Source of the DNA: an uncultured Ruminococcus sp.
GTDB lineage: Bacteria > Bacillota > Clostridia > Oscillospirales > Ruminococcaceae
DNA length: 22,037 nt
Direction: 5' to 3'
Assembly (NCBI GenBank): GCA_902464115.1
Contig: CABQIF010000024.1
Location: forward strand, 1-22,037
Below the pieces are notes generated by a model. That model made no database searches, was not told where the DNA came from, and worked only from the letters and a program-made list of their open reading frames with translations. Every line of letters begins with the position of its first letter. Position 1 is the stretch's first letter. A program made the translations under genes and the position numbers. Of the stretch, positions 9,274-16,086 are shown piece by piece.

Positions 9274-9291
9274 CCGTTTTGTGCAAAACGG
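9274..9291. promoter_or_regulatory. Dyad upstream of the thrS leader promoter
   Basis: CCGTTTT-GTGC-AAAACGG is a perfect 7-bp dyad ending 20 bp before the -35 box of the T-box promoter. It could be a regulator site or chance. No U-tract follows on the plus strand. Confidence 0.3.
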
Positions 9292-9311
9292 AAAAACCAT
9301 TGGATTTCTTG

Positions 9312-9340
9312 TTGACAGGCTCGACAAGATGTGTTAGAAT
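9312..9340 (+). promoter_or_regulatory. Consensus sigma-A promoter of the thrS leader
   Basis: TTGACA (9312-9317), a 17-bp spacer and TAGAAT (9335-9340). The predicted start near 9347 puts the whole T-box structure inside the transcript. Confidence 0.85.
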
Positions 9341-9346
9341 GAAGCC

Positions 9347-9803
9347 ATACGGTGTTCGGTGTACAATCGCACCGTTTTTGGCACAACCCGAATGACCCGA
9401 TTTTTGAAATACATTGCAGCGGCTCGGAAATTGCCTGCAATGAACATATCACAAAACATGGAAGAGAAAGGCCGCAGTTCGTTTACACGTTCTAACAGAG
9501 AGCACTTGCCATCGGCTGCAAGCAGTGCAGAACTGGAATTGACGGCACACCGTCTCCGAGTCTGCCCAATCCGCAGCGGCTTGCTCCCGTTATCGAGCAT
9601 CCGAAAGACGCAGCCGTGCTTCTCATACAAGAAAAGACGGCGTGACTTCGGCGGCGTTCAGAACGTCCCTCCTGTAACAAAATCAGCAGGAGCGATGCGA
9701 AAGATTCGTCCTGCCATTTGCGTGAAGAAGGGTGGAACAGCGGCAGCTTATTTGCGATCGCCCCTTATCCTGTGGGAATCCCACGGATAAGGGGCATTTT
9801 TTT
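9347..9803 (+). promoter_or_regulatory. Threonine T-box leader controlling thrS
   Basis: T-box RNAs read uncharged tRNA and switch a terminator to an antiterminator. The T-box motif AGGGTGGAACAGCGG is at 9729-9743. Its UGGA would pair with a UCCA acceptor end, fitting a tRNA-Thr with discriminator U. The competing terminator is GCCCCTTATCC/GGATAAGGGGC (9760-9795) with an inner GTGGG/CCCAC and seven T's. The stem I region is about 9468-9582, bounded by AAGGCCGC and GCGGCTT, with the typical CAGAGAGC element at 9496-9503. A candidate specifier ACC (Thr) is at 9549-9551, but those bases could also pair in a local GACGG/CCGTC hairpin, so the specifier is uncertain. A small ACGGTG/CACCGT hairpin with five T's (9349-9379) lies at the very start of the transcript. 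Confidence 0.9.
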
Positions 9804-9892
9804 CGCCCTGTTTTCTCCAATCGTTCGGATTGCCAACCATCCGCAAATCTTACACATCCATTCAAATTTTATCATAAAGGAGTTTTTCAATC

Positions 9893-11839
9893 ATGAGTCA
9901 ACTGCAACTGAAAGACGGCAGTTTCCGGGAATTTACGCCCGGTCAGTCTGCCGCAGAAATTGTAAAAGGAATCGGCATGGGACTGTATAAGGCTGCTTGC
10001 TGCGTCAAGATTAACGGCGAAGTCTGTGACCTGCGTACCCCTGTTACTGAAGACTGCACCTTTGAAGTCTGCACCTTCGATGACCCAGACGGCAAGAAAA
10101 CTTTCTGGCACACTGCCTCTCATGTCCTCGCTCAGGCTGTCAAGCGGCTGTATCCAAACGCAAAGCTTGCGATTGGCCCGGCAATCGACAGCGGTTTTTA
10201 CTATGATTTCGATGTAGAAAAGCCGTTTTCTGCGGATGAGCTGCGGAAAATCGAAGCAGAAATGAAGAAGATCGTCAAGGAAAATGCAGAACTGGAACAG
10301 TTCACACTCTCCCCGGACGAAGCCATTTCTTTCCTGAAAGAACAGGATGAACCATACAAGGTAGAACTCTGTGAAGAACATGCTGGCAAAGGCGAACCGA
10401 TCTCGTTCTATCGGCAGGGTGAATTTACCGACCTCTGTGCTGGCCCGCACCTGATGAAAACCGGTGTCATCAAGGCATTCAAGCTGCTCTCCTGCACGGG
10501 TGCTTACTGGAGAGGCTCAGAAAAGAACAAGATGCTCTCTCGTGTTTATGCAATTGCTTTCCCGAAAGCTTCCATGCTGGACGAACACCTGAAGCAGCTC
10601 GAAGAAGCAAAAATGAGAGATCACAACAAGTTGGGCAGAGAACTCGAATACTTCACAACGGTTGATGTAGTTGGTCAGGGTCTTCCGGTTCTGCTGCCAA
10701 AGGGTGCAAGAGTTGTACAGCTGTTACAGCGTTGGGTCGAAGATGTAGAACAGTCCAAGGGCTGCCTGCTGACCAAAACACCGCTGATGGCAAAACGGGA
10801 ATTCTACAAGATCTCCGGTCACTGGGATCACTATCTGGATGGCATGTTTATTCTGGGCGACCCATACGATGAAACGAAGGAATGTTTCGCTCTGCGTCCG
10901 ATGACCTGCCCGTTCCAGTATCAGGTTTATTTGAATCGTGCTCGTTCCTATCGGGACTTGCCGATGCGGCTGGTTGAAACTTCTACCCTGTTCCGGAACG
11001 AAGACAGCGGCGAAATGCACGGCTTGATTCGGGTTCGGCAGTTCACCATCTCCGAAGGTCACTATATTCTCCGTCCGGATCAGCTGGAAGAAGAATTCAA
11101 GGGCTGTCTGGAACTCGCAAAGTATTTCCTCGGTACCGTTGGCTTGCTGGATGACTGCACTTTCCGATTCTCTCAGTGGGATCCGGCAAACCCGAACAAC
11201 AAGTACGAAGGTACAAAGGAACAGTGGGAAGAAGCACAGCGTGTGATGGGCAACATCCTTGACCACCTTGGTTTGGATTACACCATCGGCATTGACGAAG
11301 CTGCTTTCTATGGCCCGAAGCTGGATATTCAGTATAAGAATGTTTATGGCAAGGAAGACACCCTTGTTACCATTCAAATTGATATGCTGCTGGCTCATCG
11401 GTTTGGTATGTATTACACCGATACAGACGGACAAAAGAAGCTGCCGTACATCATTCACAGAACCTCTTTGGGCTGCTATGAACGGACTCTGGCATATATG
11501 ATCGAACACTTTGCTGGTGCAATGCCGTTGTGGATCGCTCCGGAACAGGTTCGCTTGATTCCGATCGCAGACCGTCATCTTGATTATACCTATGAAGTTC
11601 TGCATCAGTTACAGGCTGCTGGTCTGCGGTGCGAAGTAGACAGCCGTGCGGAAAAGGTTGGCTATAAGATTCGTCAGGCAGTACTGGAAAAAGTGCCGTA
11701 TATGATTACCATCGGCGATAACGAAGTGGAACAGAAAACGGTTGCAGTTCGTTCCAGAAAGAATGGCGATTTGGGCAGCATGCAGCTGGATGACCTGTTG
11801 GTAAAGCTGAAGGAAGAAGTCGATACCAAGGCAAAGTAA
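9893..11839 (+). CDS. thrS: Threonyl-tRNA synthetase
   Basis: ThrRS is a class II synthetase that charges tRNA-Thr. The 648-residue protein has the N-terminal TGS domain (about 1-62) and the editing domain with His73 and His77 (HTASH) and Cys182 and His186 (DLCAGPH). These are the same positions as in E. coli, so proofreading against serine should be intact. The catalytic core keeps the zinc ligands Cys339 (PMTCPFQ), His390 (SEGHYI) and His522 (YIIHRTSLG). The usual MNCPGH is MTCPFQ here, a variant of the active-site loop. The C-terminal anticodon-binding domain starts near LWIAPEQVRLIPI. The start has AAAGGAG 9-10 bases upstream. Expression is under the T-box leader, and a terminator follows. 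Confidence 0.98.
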   Translation: MSQLQLKDGSFREFTPGQSAAEIVKGIGMGLYKAACCVKINGEVCDLRTPVTEDCTFEVCTFDDPDGKKTFWHTASHVLAQAVKRLYPNAKLAIGPAIDSGFYYDFDVEKPFSADELRKIEAEMKKIVKENAELEQFTLSPDEAISFLKEQDEPYKVELCEEHAGKGEPISFYRQGEFTDLCAGPHLMKTGVIKAFKLLSCTGAYWRGSEKNKMLSRVYAIAFPKASMLDEHLKQLEEAKMRDHNKLGRELEYFTTVDVVGQGLPVLLPKGARVVQLLQRWVEDVEQSKGCLLTKTPLMAKREFYKISGHWDHYLDGMFILGDPYDETKECFALRPMTCPFQYQVYLNRARSYRDLPMRLVETSTLFRNEDSGEMHGLIRVRQFTISEGHYILRPDQLEEEFKGCLELAKYFLGTVGLLDDCTFRFSQWDPANPNNKYEGTKEQWEEAQRVMGNILDHLGLDYTIGIDEAAFYGPKLDIQYKNVYGKEDTLVTIQIDMLLAHRFGMYYTDTDGQKKLPYIIHRTSLGCYERTLAYMIEHFAGAMPLWIAPEQVRLIPIADRHLDYTYEVLHQLQAAGLRCEVDSRAEKVGYKIRQAVLEKVPYMITIGDNEVEQKTVAVRSRKNGDLGSMQLDDLLVKLKEEVDTKAK

Positions 11840-11870
11840 GCAGTTACTTTTAGAAAATCGCAATCAATTG

Positions 11871-11910
11871 AAAAAGCGTCTGGTGGGAGATTCTCACCGG
11901 ACGCTTTTTG
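11871..11910 (+). terminator. Intrinsic terminator of thrS
   Basis: AAAAAGCGTC-T-GGTG pairs with CACC-GGACGCTTTTT around a GGAGATTCT loop. Its T-run lies immediately before repeat element B/C. Confidence 0.9.
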
Positions 11911-11915
11911 TCTAA

Positions 11916-12495
11916 GGGTGCAAAATACGAGCCGTAGGCAACTAAAAAATTTTTCGGTGCAGCAGTTTTTTAAAAATGCTGCCGAGGTGTGGGCGAGCAG
12001 CCCACATTTGCGGAGCAAATCGAATTTTGCAACCTGTTTTCCCTGCTGCAATTGCATATTTTAAAACTGTCCAATTCAAACAAAGTGAAATAATGAGTAT
12101 CAAGGTTGTAAATTCAGACAAGGCAACGGGGCAATTGCAGCATGCTGGCAGGCAAAAGCAGGGGTGGAACCCCCTTTTGCCGGATGCGAAAGACCGTTTT
12201 CCCTAAGAGAAGTTCTCCTAGAAAAACCACACGAATCCGGTTCGGCAAGGCTGGGGCACATCCCCAGCTTGCCTTGGGAATCGCAATTGCCCCTGAAACC
12301 TTGTCTCTCATTACAGTCTTCTGTTTTTAAAGGCAATTGCGATTCTTTCCATTCTCTCTTAGATTTTTGTTGCATTTCATTGTACAGTTTCATTTGCTTC
12401 GCAAATGTGGGCTACTCGCCCACACCTCGCCAACATTTTTGAAAAATTGTTGGATCAAAAAACTTTTATTTGCCTGCGGCTCGTTTCTTGCAACC
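11916..12495. mobile_element. Complete dispersed element (copy B/C), MITE-like, no transposase
   Basis: The left end (11916-12020) and right end (12392-12495) are about 105-bp imperfect inverted repeats of one another. Each runs from a TTGCAAAA-type tip through GAGCCGCAGGC, a TTTTT/AAAAA hairpin, GGGCGAG-AGCCC and a GCAAAT block. The internal part matches copy A in reverse: the 31-nt hairpin at 12151-12181 is identical to 100-130, and CTGGGGC/CCCCAG hairpins lie at 12245-12275. A further 14-bp perfect inverted repeat, GAATCGCAATTGCC (12278-12291) and its complement (12332-12345), sits at the core. It fills the gap between the convergent ends of thrS and gpr. Its right tip is 10 bp from the gpr stop codon. 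No open frame in it is conserved across copies. Confidence 0.85.
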
Positions 12496-12505
12496 AATAT
12501 CGTTT

Positions 12506-13351
12506 TTACAGCAATGCTGAAACCTCTTCAAAAGAAAGTTCCGGATACAATGCCAACTCCAATCCACACAGAATCAAATCTGCTGCATGCTGCACCAATT
12601 CGTCAATCTCCCTCGGCGTTACCATCCAATTTTCCTGCTGCATCGGCGGTAACTCCTTCTGTAGCATCCCCTCTGCTGCGGTATGCAAGTCTACCACCGT
12701 TGGAACGCCAATCGCTACCACGGGAACTTGCATCGTTCGTTCGGAAATCTCCTTCCGGCAATTCTCGACCCCACTTCCCGGAGCAATGCCGCTATTACAA
12801 ATCTGTATGGTACACCCTAGTCGCTCCAATGCTGCACATGCAAGGGCATCAATTACCACGACACAGGCTGGTTTTGTCTTTTCACAGACCGCTGCCAACA
12901 ATTCTGCCGACTCCATGCCCGTCTGCCCCATTACGCCCGTAGTCAAGGCACTCACGGGACGCAGATTCGCAAACACTTCAAAATCAGTCTCTGAAAGAGC
13001 ATGCTGTAAATGACGAGTCACAAACATCCGCTCTGCTACCAATACACCTAAAGCATCCGGTGTAATACTCCGGTTGCCCAGCCCAGCCACCAACACCAGA
13101 CCACTTTCCGGCAAAAATGCTCGTAACTCCCTACCAAGTTCCTCCGCTAGCTGCGGAAACTGCGGATTATGGCGGTGAAAAGCTGCCGTTTCCAAGGTTA
13201 AATAATGTCCCTCTGGTTTTCCAACCGCAGCAGCCTGCTCCGCATTGGAAATCGTCACCTCTGTAATCTGAAAATAGGTTCCTCGCTGCTTTGGCTCAAT
13301 GGCAGCCGCTTCCGTCAGTGATTCTACGGCAAGATCTGTTCGGATTGACAA
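12506..13351 (-). CDS. gpr: Germination protease GPR (SASP endopeptidase)
   Basis: GPR degrades small acid-soluble spore proteins at germination and is an atypical aspartic protease. The start is TTG at 13351: GGGAGGG lies 9 bases upstream, and TGA lies in frame two codons before, so no earlier start is possible. The protein has 281 residues, shorter than the about 370 of Bacillus. Conserved segments are IRTDLAVE at 3-10, AGLGNRSITPDALG at 89-102 with Asp99, VVVIDALA with Asp168 (both catalytic Asp positions), and GIAPGSGVENCR near 188. The usual DTGI is NSGI here. The self-cleavage site in the Bacillus zymogen falls in the IRTD|LA segment, leaving a pro-region of about six residues here. It lies downstream of spoVT on the same strand with a terminator between. 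Confidence 0.95.
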   Translation of the reverse strand: MSIRTDLAVESLTEAAAIEPKQRGTYFQITEVTISNAEQAAAVGKPEGHYLTLETAAFHRHNPQFPQLAEELGRELRAFLPESGLVLVAGLGNRSITPDALGVLVAERMFVTRHLQHALSETDFEVFANLRPVSALTTGVMGQTGMESAELLAAVCEKTKPACVVVIDALACAALERLGCTIQICNSGIAPGSGVENCRKEISERTMQVPVVAIGVPTVVDLHTAAEGMLQKELPPMQQENWMVTPREIDELVQHAADLILCGLELALYPELSFEEVSALL

Positions 13352-13384
13352 CTTTCATTCCCTCCCATTCTTATTTTTTACCCA

Positions 13385-13438
13385 ATAAAATCCGCCGAAT
13401 GGTCTTGTTGTACAACAGCCCGATCGCTTCGGCGGATT
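13385..13438 (-). terminator. Terminator between spoVT and gpr
   Basis: AATCCGCCGAA (13389-13399) and TTCGGCGGATT (13428-13438) form an 11-bp perfect stem, with a smaller TTGT/ACAA hairpin in the loop. On the minus strand it is followed by TTTTATT, so it can end spoVT transcripts. gpr is therefore probably transcribed separately or by read-through. Confidence 0.75.
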
Positions 13439-13455
13439 CGTTCGTTCCTGCAAAA

Positions 13456-13995
13456 TCAGGATTCCAATTGTTTTCCTAAAAATTGAGAGGCTGCCTGAAT
13501 CAGCGTCTTTTGACAGTGATTCACCGCCGCACCGCTGCCATCATCCAAAAAGGCAACTGCTCCGGTGACATCGCCGGCGGAAATAATCGGCAGACACGCC
13601 ACAGCATGCTTTTCAACGCCCTCCGCTGGAATCATGCCCGATGCTCCATTTTCCGCATAGTACATCTTTCGCTGTTCCATCAAGTCCTCCAGCTCCGGAG
13701 AAACCCGTCTGGCATTCCATTCTTTCTTTGCTGCACCCGATACAGAAACAACGTGATCCCGGTCAAAAATTGCAACCGGACAGCCTGCCAAGCGGTGCAT
13801 AATATCCGCAACCTGTGCAGCGTGTTCGCTCATCTCTCCAATCGGAGAATATTTCTTAAAAATCACTTCGCCGTCATTGCTGGTATAAATTTCAAGCGGG
13901 TCACCTTCCCGAATCCGCATAGTGCGGCGAATCTCTTTCGGAATTACAACTCGTCCTAAATCATCAATCCGGCGAACAATTCCTGTTGCTTTCAT
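13456..13995 (-). CDS. spoVT: Stage V sporulation regulator SpoVT
   Basis: SpoVT is an AbrB-family transcription factor that tunes forespore (sigma-G) genes. The 179-residue protein has the N-terminal swapped-hairpin AbrB domain at 1-50 (MKATGIVRRIDDLGRVVIPKEI, then RRTMRIREGDPLEIY) and a GAF-like C-terminal domain from about 58 to 175. Length and layout match B. subtilis SpoVT. The start has GGAGG 10 bases upstream. In B. subtilis spoVT lies next to mfd; here it is about 10 kb away but beside another late sporulation gene, gpr. I could not find a convincing sigma-G promoter upstream. Confidence 0.96.
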   Translation of the reverse strand: MKATGIVRRIDDLGRVVIPKEIRRTMRIREGDPLEIYTSNDGEVIFKKYSPIGEMSEHAAQVADIMHRLAGCPVAIFDRDHVVSVSGAAKKEWNARRVSPELEDLMEQRKMYYAENGASGMIPAEGVEKHAVACLPIISAGDVTGAVAFLDDGSGAAVNHCQKTLIQAASQFLGKQLES

Positions 13996-14228
13996 GGTTT
14001 CTTTTCCTCCATTTTTTCAGATTGTATCGCTATTATCTGCATCGGCAGCAAAAATATACAAAAAAATTTGCTGAAATCCACCGGTTTTCCCCACTTTCAA
14101 AAGAAAAGATTTTCTCCCACACACTCTAAAAAAAGAAAGTGAGCTACCTATATTTGGTATTTTTTACTGGAATCCCACTTCTTATGCAGTCAAAATGACA
14201 TCAATTTCTGGAAATTTCAAATGGGAAA

Positions 14229-14237
14229 TGCTATAAT
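14229..14237 (+). promoter_or_regulatory. Extended -10 promoter for the RHH/HTH gene pair
   Basis: TGCTATAAT (TG-N-TATAAT) about 45 bp upstream of the 14282 start. No good -35 box is seen at the usual spacing. Confidence 0.6.
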
Positions 14238-14281
14238 AAAAACAATCGTCATTTTCAGAAATCTAAAAAGAGGTGAGTGGC

Positions 14282-14476
14282 ATGAAAGCAAAACGACAAT
14301 TTACCCTACGGCTAGATGAAGCCTTACTGAATAAGCTCGGATATATTGCAGAATATGAAGGCAGAACCAAAAACAAAGAGATTCAACACCTGATCCAACA
14401 GCATATTGTTCATTTTGAACAGGAACATGGTGCCATTGATCTTCGTGAAATCCAACAGGAGGAACCGGTGTCATGA
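14282..14476 (+). CDS. Small ribbon-helix-helix (Arc/CopG-like) DNA-binding protein
   Basis: The 64-residue protein has the ribbon-helix-helix pattern. RQFTLRLDEALLNKLGYIA forms the beta strand and first helix (about 4-22), and GRTKNKEIQHLIQQHI forms the second helix (about 27-42). It should bind DNA as a dimer. The ATG at 14282 has AGAGGTG 6 bases upstream; a GTG at 14273 would overlap that site and is rejected. It overlaps the next gene by ATGA, so the two are translationally coupled. Such proteins are often antitoxins or small repressors. The nearby mazF is on the other strand and converges on it, so pairing is not shown. Confidence 0.8.
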   Translation: MKAKRQFTLRLDEALLNKLGYIAEYEGRTKNKEIQHLIQQHIVHFEQEHGAIDLREIQQEEPVS

Positions 14477-14718
14477 CTCTGCAGGATTGCGTGGTACAGC
14501 GAATTTATCGTCTTTTAATCCAAATGGATTGGACAATGAAACAGCTTTCCGAACAGTGCGGAATTCCGTTGGCAGAACTGGAATCCCTGATGAAACGGGA
14601 AACCGCTGATTGGACTTTAGAACAGCTCTGCACGATTTGCAGAGCGTTTTCCATCTCTCTCCCGGAATTTTTCGATGCACCCATGTTTCAGCGGCTCTTT
14701 CTACCGGAAACGCCATAA
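14473..14718 (+). CDS. Small XRE-type helix-turn-helix protein
   Basis: The 81-residue protein has a Cro/C1-type helix-turn-helix over most of its length. TMKQLSEQCGIPLAELESLM forms the core (about 21-40), and a later helix contains LEQLCTICRAFSISLPEFF, the common end of this fold. It starts inside the stop of the RHH gene (ATGA), with AGGAGG about 10 bases upstream. It is likely a DNA-binding partner or regulator encoded with the RHH protein. Its target is unknown. A bidirectional terminator follows at once. Confidence 0.8.
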   Translation: MTLQDCVVQRIYRLLIQMDWTMKQLSEQCGIPLAELESLMKRETADWTLEQLCTICRAFSISLPEFFDAPMFQRLFLPETP

Positions 14719-14740
14719 CAGCTACTATTTTTTCATCCAT

Positions 14741-14803
14741 AAAAAATCGGCAGGACAGATGCAATTCTTACAACGAGAAAGCTTCTGTTCTGCCGATTCT
14801 TTG
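14741..14803. terminator. Bidirectional terminator between the HTH gene and mazF
   Basis: AATCGGCAGGACAGA (14745-14759) pairs with TCTGTTCTGCCGATT (14784-14798) over 15 positions with one G-U. An A-run on the left gives a T-run for the minus strand, and CTTTGT follows on the plus strand. It serves both convergent genes. Confidence 0.85.
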
Positions 14804-14823
14804 TATCCTTGTTGAGAAGCAGT

Positions 14824-15168
14824 TCAATGCAGTCCAAAACTGATTTGCAGTGCTTCATCCACCTGATGCATGGACGGGCGGTCGAGTGAGCCCATCCGGT
14901 CTTTCAGACGGCGTTTGTCAATGGTACGGATTTGTTCCAACAGGACAATGCTGTCCCGTGTCAGTCCACAGCGATCCGCCTGCACGGCGATATGGGTTGG
15001 TAAGTGTGCCTTGTCTTTCTGGCTGGTGATGGCAGCTGCAATGACCGTTGGACTATGCCGGTTTCCCACGTCATTCTGAACGATCAGAACCGGACGCAGT
15101 CCGCCCTGTTCTGAGCCGACCACCGGGCTTAAATCCGCATAATAAATTTCTCCCCTTTTTACCATCAT
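14824..15168 (-). CDS. mazF: MazF/NdoA-type mRNA interferase (PemK family)
   Basis: MazF cleaves single-stranded mRNA in a sequence-specific way. B. subtilis NdoA recognises UACAU; the specificity here is not known. The 114-residue protein closely follows B. subtilis NdoA from VKRGEIYYADLSPVVGSEQGG to VDEALQISFGL. The catalytic residues Arg25 and Thr48 are kept. The first ATG aligns with the B. subtilis start and has AGGAG about 12 bases upstream. The usual ribbon-helix-helix antitoxin gene directly upstream on the same strand is missing: the upstream 135 bp hold no open frame, then repeat copy D. A TTGACA box (complement of 15263-15268) may be its -35, but the matching -10 is weak. Confidence 0.95.
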   Translation of the reverse strand: MMVKRGEIYYADLSPVVGSEQGGLRPVLIVQNDVGNRHSPTVIAAAITSQKDKAHLPTHIAVQADRCGLTRDSIVLLEQIRTIDKRRLKDRMGSLDRPSMHQVDEALQISFGLH

Positions 15169-15303
15169 GGGTCTGATCCACTCCTATGAAACAAAATAAA
15201 AAATTGGTACTGTTCGCAGTATGCCCCGCCTGTTACAGTTTATTCATGGGAGGGGTGTTTTGTGTCAAAGGGGAGCGGGAATGAATTGCAAGTTTTTAGT
15301 AAT

Positions 15304-15414
15304 GGGATGCAAAATATGAGCCGCAGGCGACTAAAAAGTTTTTCGGTGCAGCATTTTTGAAAAATTGCTGGATCAAAAAACTTTTATTTTGCCTGCGGCT
15401 CGATTCTTACAACC
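15304..15414. repeat. Dispersed structured repeat, short copy D
   Basis: This copy is almost only the two ends of the family facing each other. The left half (15304 on, TGCAAAATATGAGCCGCAGGC) is the reverse complement pattern of the right half (GCCTGCGGCTCGATTCTTAC, to 15414). The centre CAGCATTTTTGAAAAATTGCTG is itself a dyad. The whole can fold into one long hairpin of roughly 50 bp per arm with mismatches. It sits between the mazF upstream region and the ridA-family terminator. Confidence 0.85.
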
Positions 15415-15425
15415 AATCCAAACCA

Positions 15426-15470
15426 CAAAAAAGAAGACAGCCGACCCTATCTCAGAATCGGCTATCTTCT
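15426..15470 (-). terminator. Terminator downstream of the RidA-family gene
   Basis: On the minus strand AGAAGATAGCCGA pairs with TCGGCTGTCTTCT (12 of 13 pairs) and is followed by TTTTTTG. It lies about 150 bp beyond the stop codon at 15623. Confidence 0.8.
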
Positions 15471-15622
15471 GTTGCGGATGTTTGTGCTCCACCAGAAGCA
15501 CAGGGAATGGACATTTCGGACGATATTCCCAACGGAGGCGTATTTTCCCAGTATATCGCCCAAAATCTCTATGGCAGAAAAAACTTTCGATACAATCTCA
15601 TCTCATTCAGCAAAATAACTGC
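15471..15622. other. Gap between the terminator and the RidA-family gene
   Basis: These 152 bp have no gene I can support. A stop-free plus-strand stretch reads PEAQGMDISDDIPNGGVFSQ near 15490-15560 and has a protein-like composition. It has no ribosome site and runs into sequence antisense to the RidA-family gene. It may be a relic of a lost gene or long 3' UTR. Confidence 0.35.
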
Positions 15623-16024
15623 TTATAGCTTCGCACCCATCAATGCTTGCATTTCAATTTCAACCAGCTGTGTTGGACGGTTCAATTCCTTAATACCAAT
15701 CCAAGTACAGCACGGACGGCTTTCCTTGAAAAATTCCGAATAGGCTTTTGTGATTTCCATATTATAAGAAGAACTGGTTGCCCAGATATTCACCTTCACC
15801 ACTTCTTCCTTAGAAACGCCGTTTTCTTCCAGCAGCTTCACCAGTTTTGTAAAGATATACTTTGCCTGTGCATACGGATCACCCTCGCCATAAACCGTTC
15901 CTTCCGGTGTAACCGCAGTTGTTCCGGAAACAAATACAAACGGATCTGCTTTTACAATTCTCGAATAACCGGCAACCTCTTCAAAACTCGAACCACCGCT
16001 GATATTCACTCTCTGAAATTCCAT
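15623..16024 (-). CDS. RidA/YjgF/UK114-superfamily protein lacking the catalytic arginine
   Basis: The 133-residue protein has the trimeric Rid fold pattern: GYSRIVKADPFVFVSGTTAV near 18-37, the helix DPYAQAKYIFTKLVKLLEENG, VVKVNIWATS, and the C-terminal VEIEMQALM. RidA enzymes hydrolyse reactive enamines/imines using an arginine just before a conserved Ser/Thr. Here that segment reads RPCCTWIGIKEL, with Cys before the Thr, so imine deaminase activity is doubtful. It resembles the Rid subfamilies without this Arg. The start at 16024 (MEFQRVNISG) is preferred over an upstream ATG at 16051 because AGGTG lies about 10 bases before it and the Rid fold begins there. B. subtilis carries a RidA gene (yabJ) close to glmU, but this is a different type. 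Confidence 0.88.
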   Translation of the reverse strand: MEFQRVNISGGSSFEEVAGYSRIVKADPFVFVSGTTAVTPEGTVYGEGDPYAQAKYIFTKLVKLLEENGVSKEEVVKVNIWATSSSYNMEITKAYSEFFKESRPCCTWIGIKELNRPTQLVEIEMQALMGAKL

Positions 16025-16061
16025 GTTACACGACACCTTTCTATCTCTCATTTTTTGGATT

Positions 16062-16080
16062 AGTAAGAATGTTTCTTACT
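16062..16080. promoter_or_regulatory. Operator-like dyad at the RidA-family promoter
   Basis: AGTAAGAA-TGT-TTCTTACT is a perfect 8-bp dyad just downstream of the minus-strand -10 box, roughly at the transcription start. This is a common repressor-site position. Confidence 0.5.
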
Positions 16081-16086
16081 GTCGTT

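Noticed and set aside
10724..11605. A long open frame antisense to thrS
   Set aside because: Same cause: biased codons of a highly expressed gene on the other strand, no family features.
14020..14228. Sigma-G promoter for spoVT
   Set aside because: A TGCATA-like box occurs on the minus strand, but no CATACTA-like -10 at the right spacing follows, so I do not call it.
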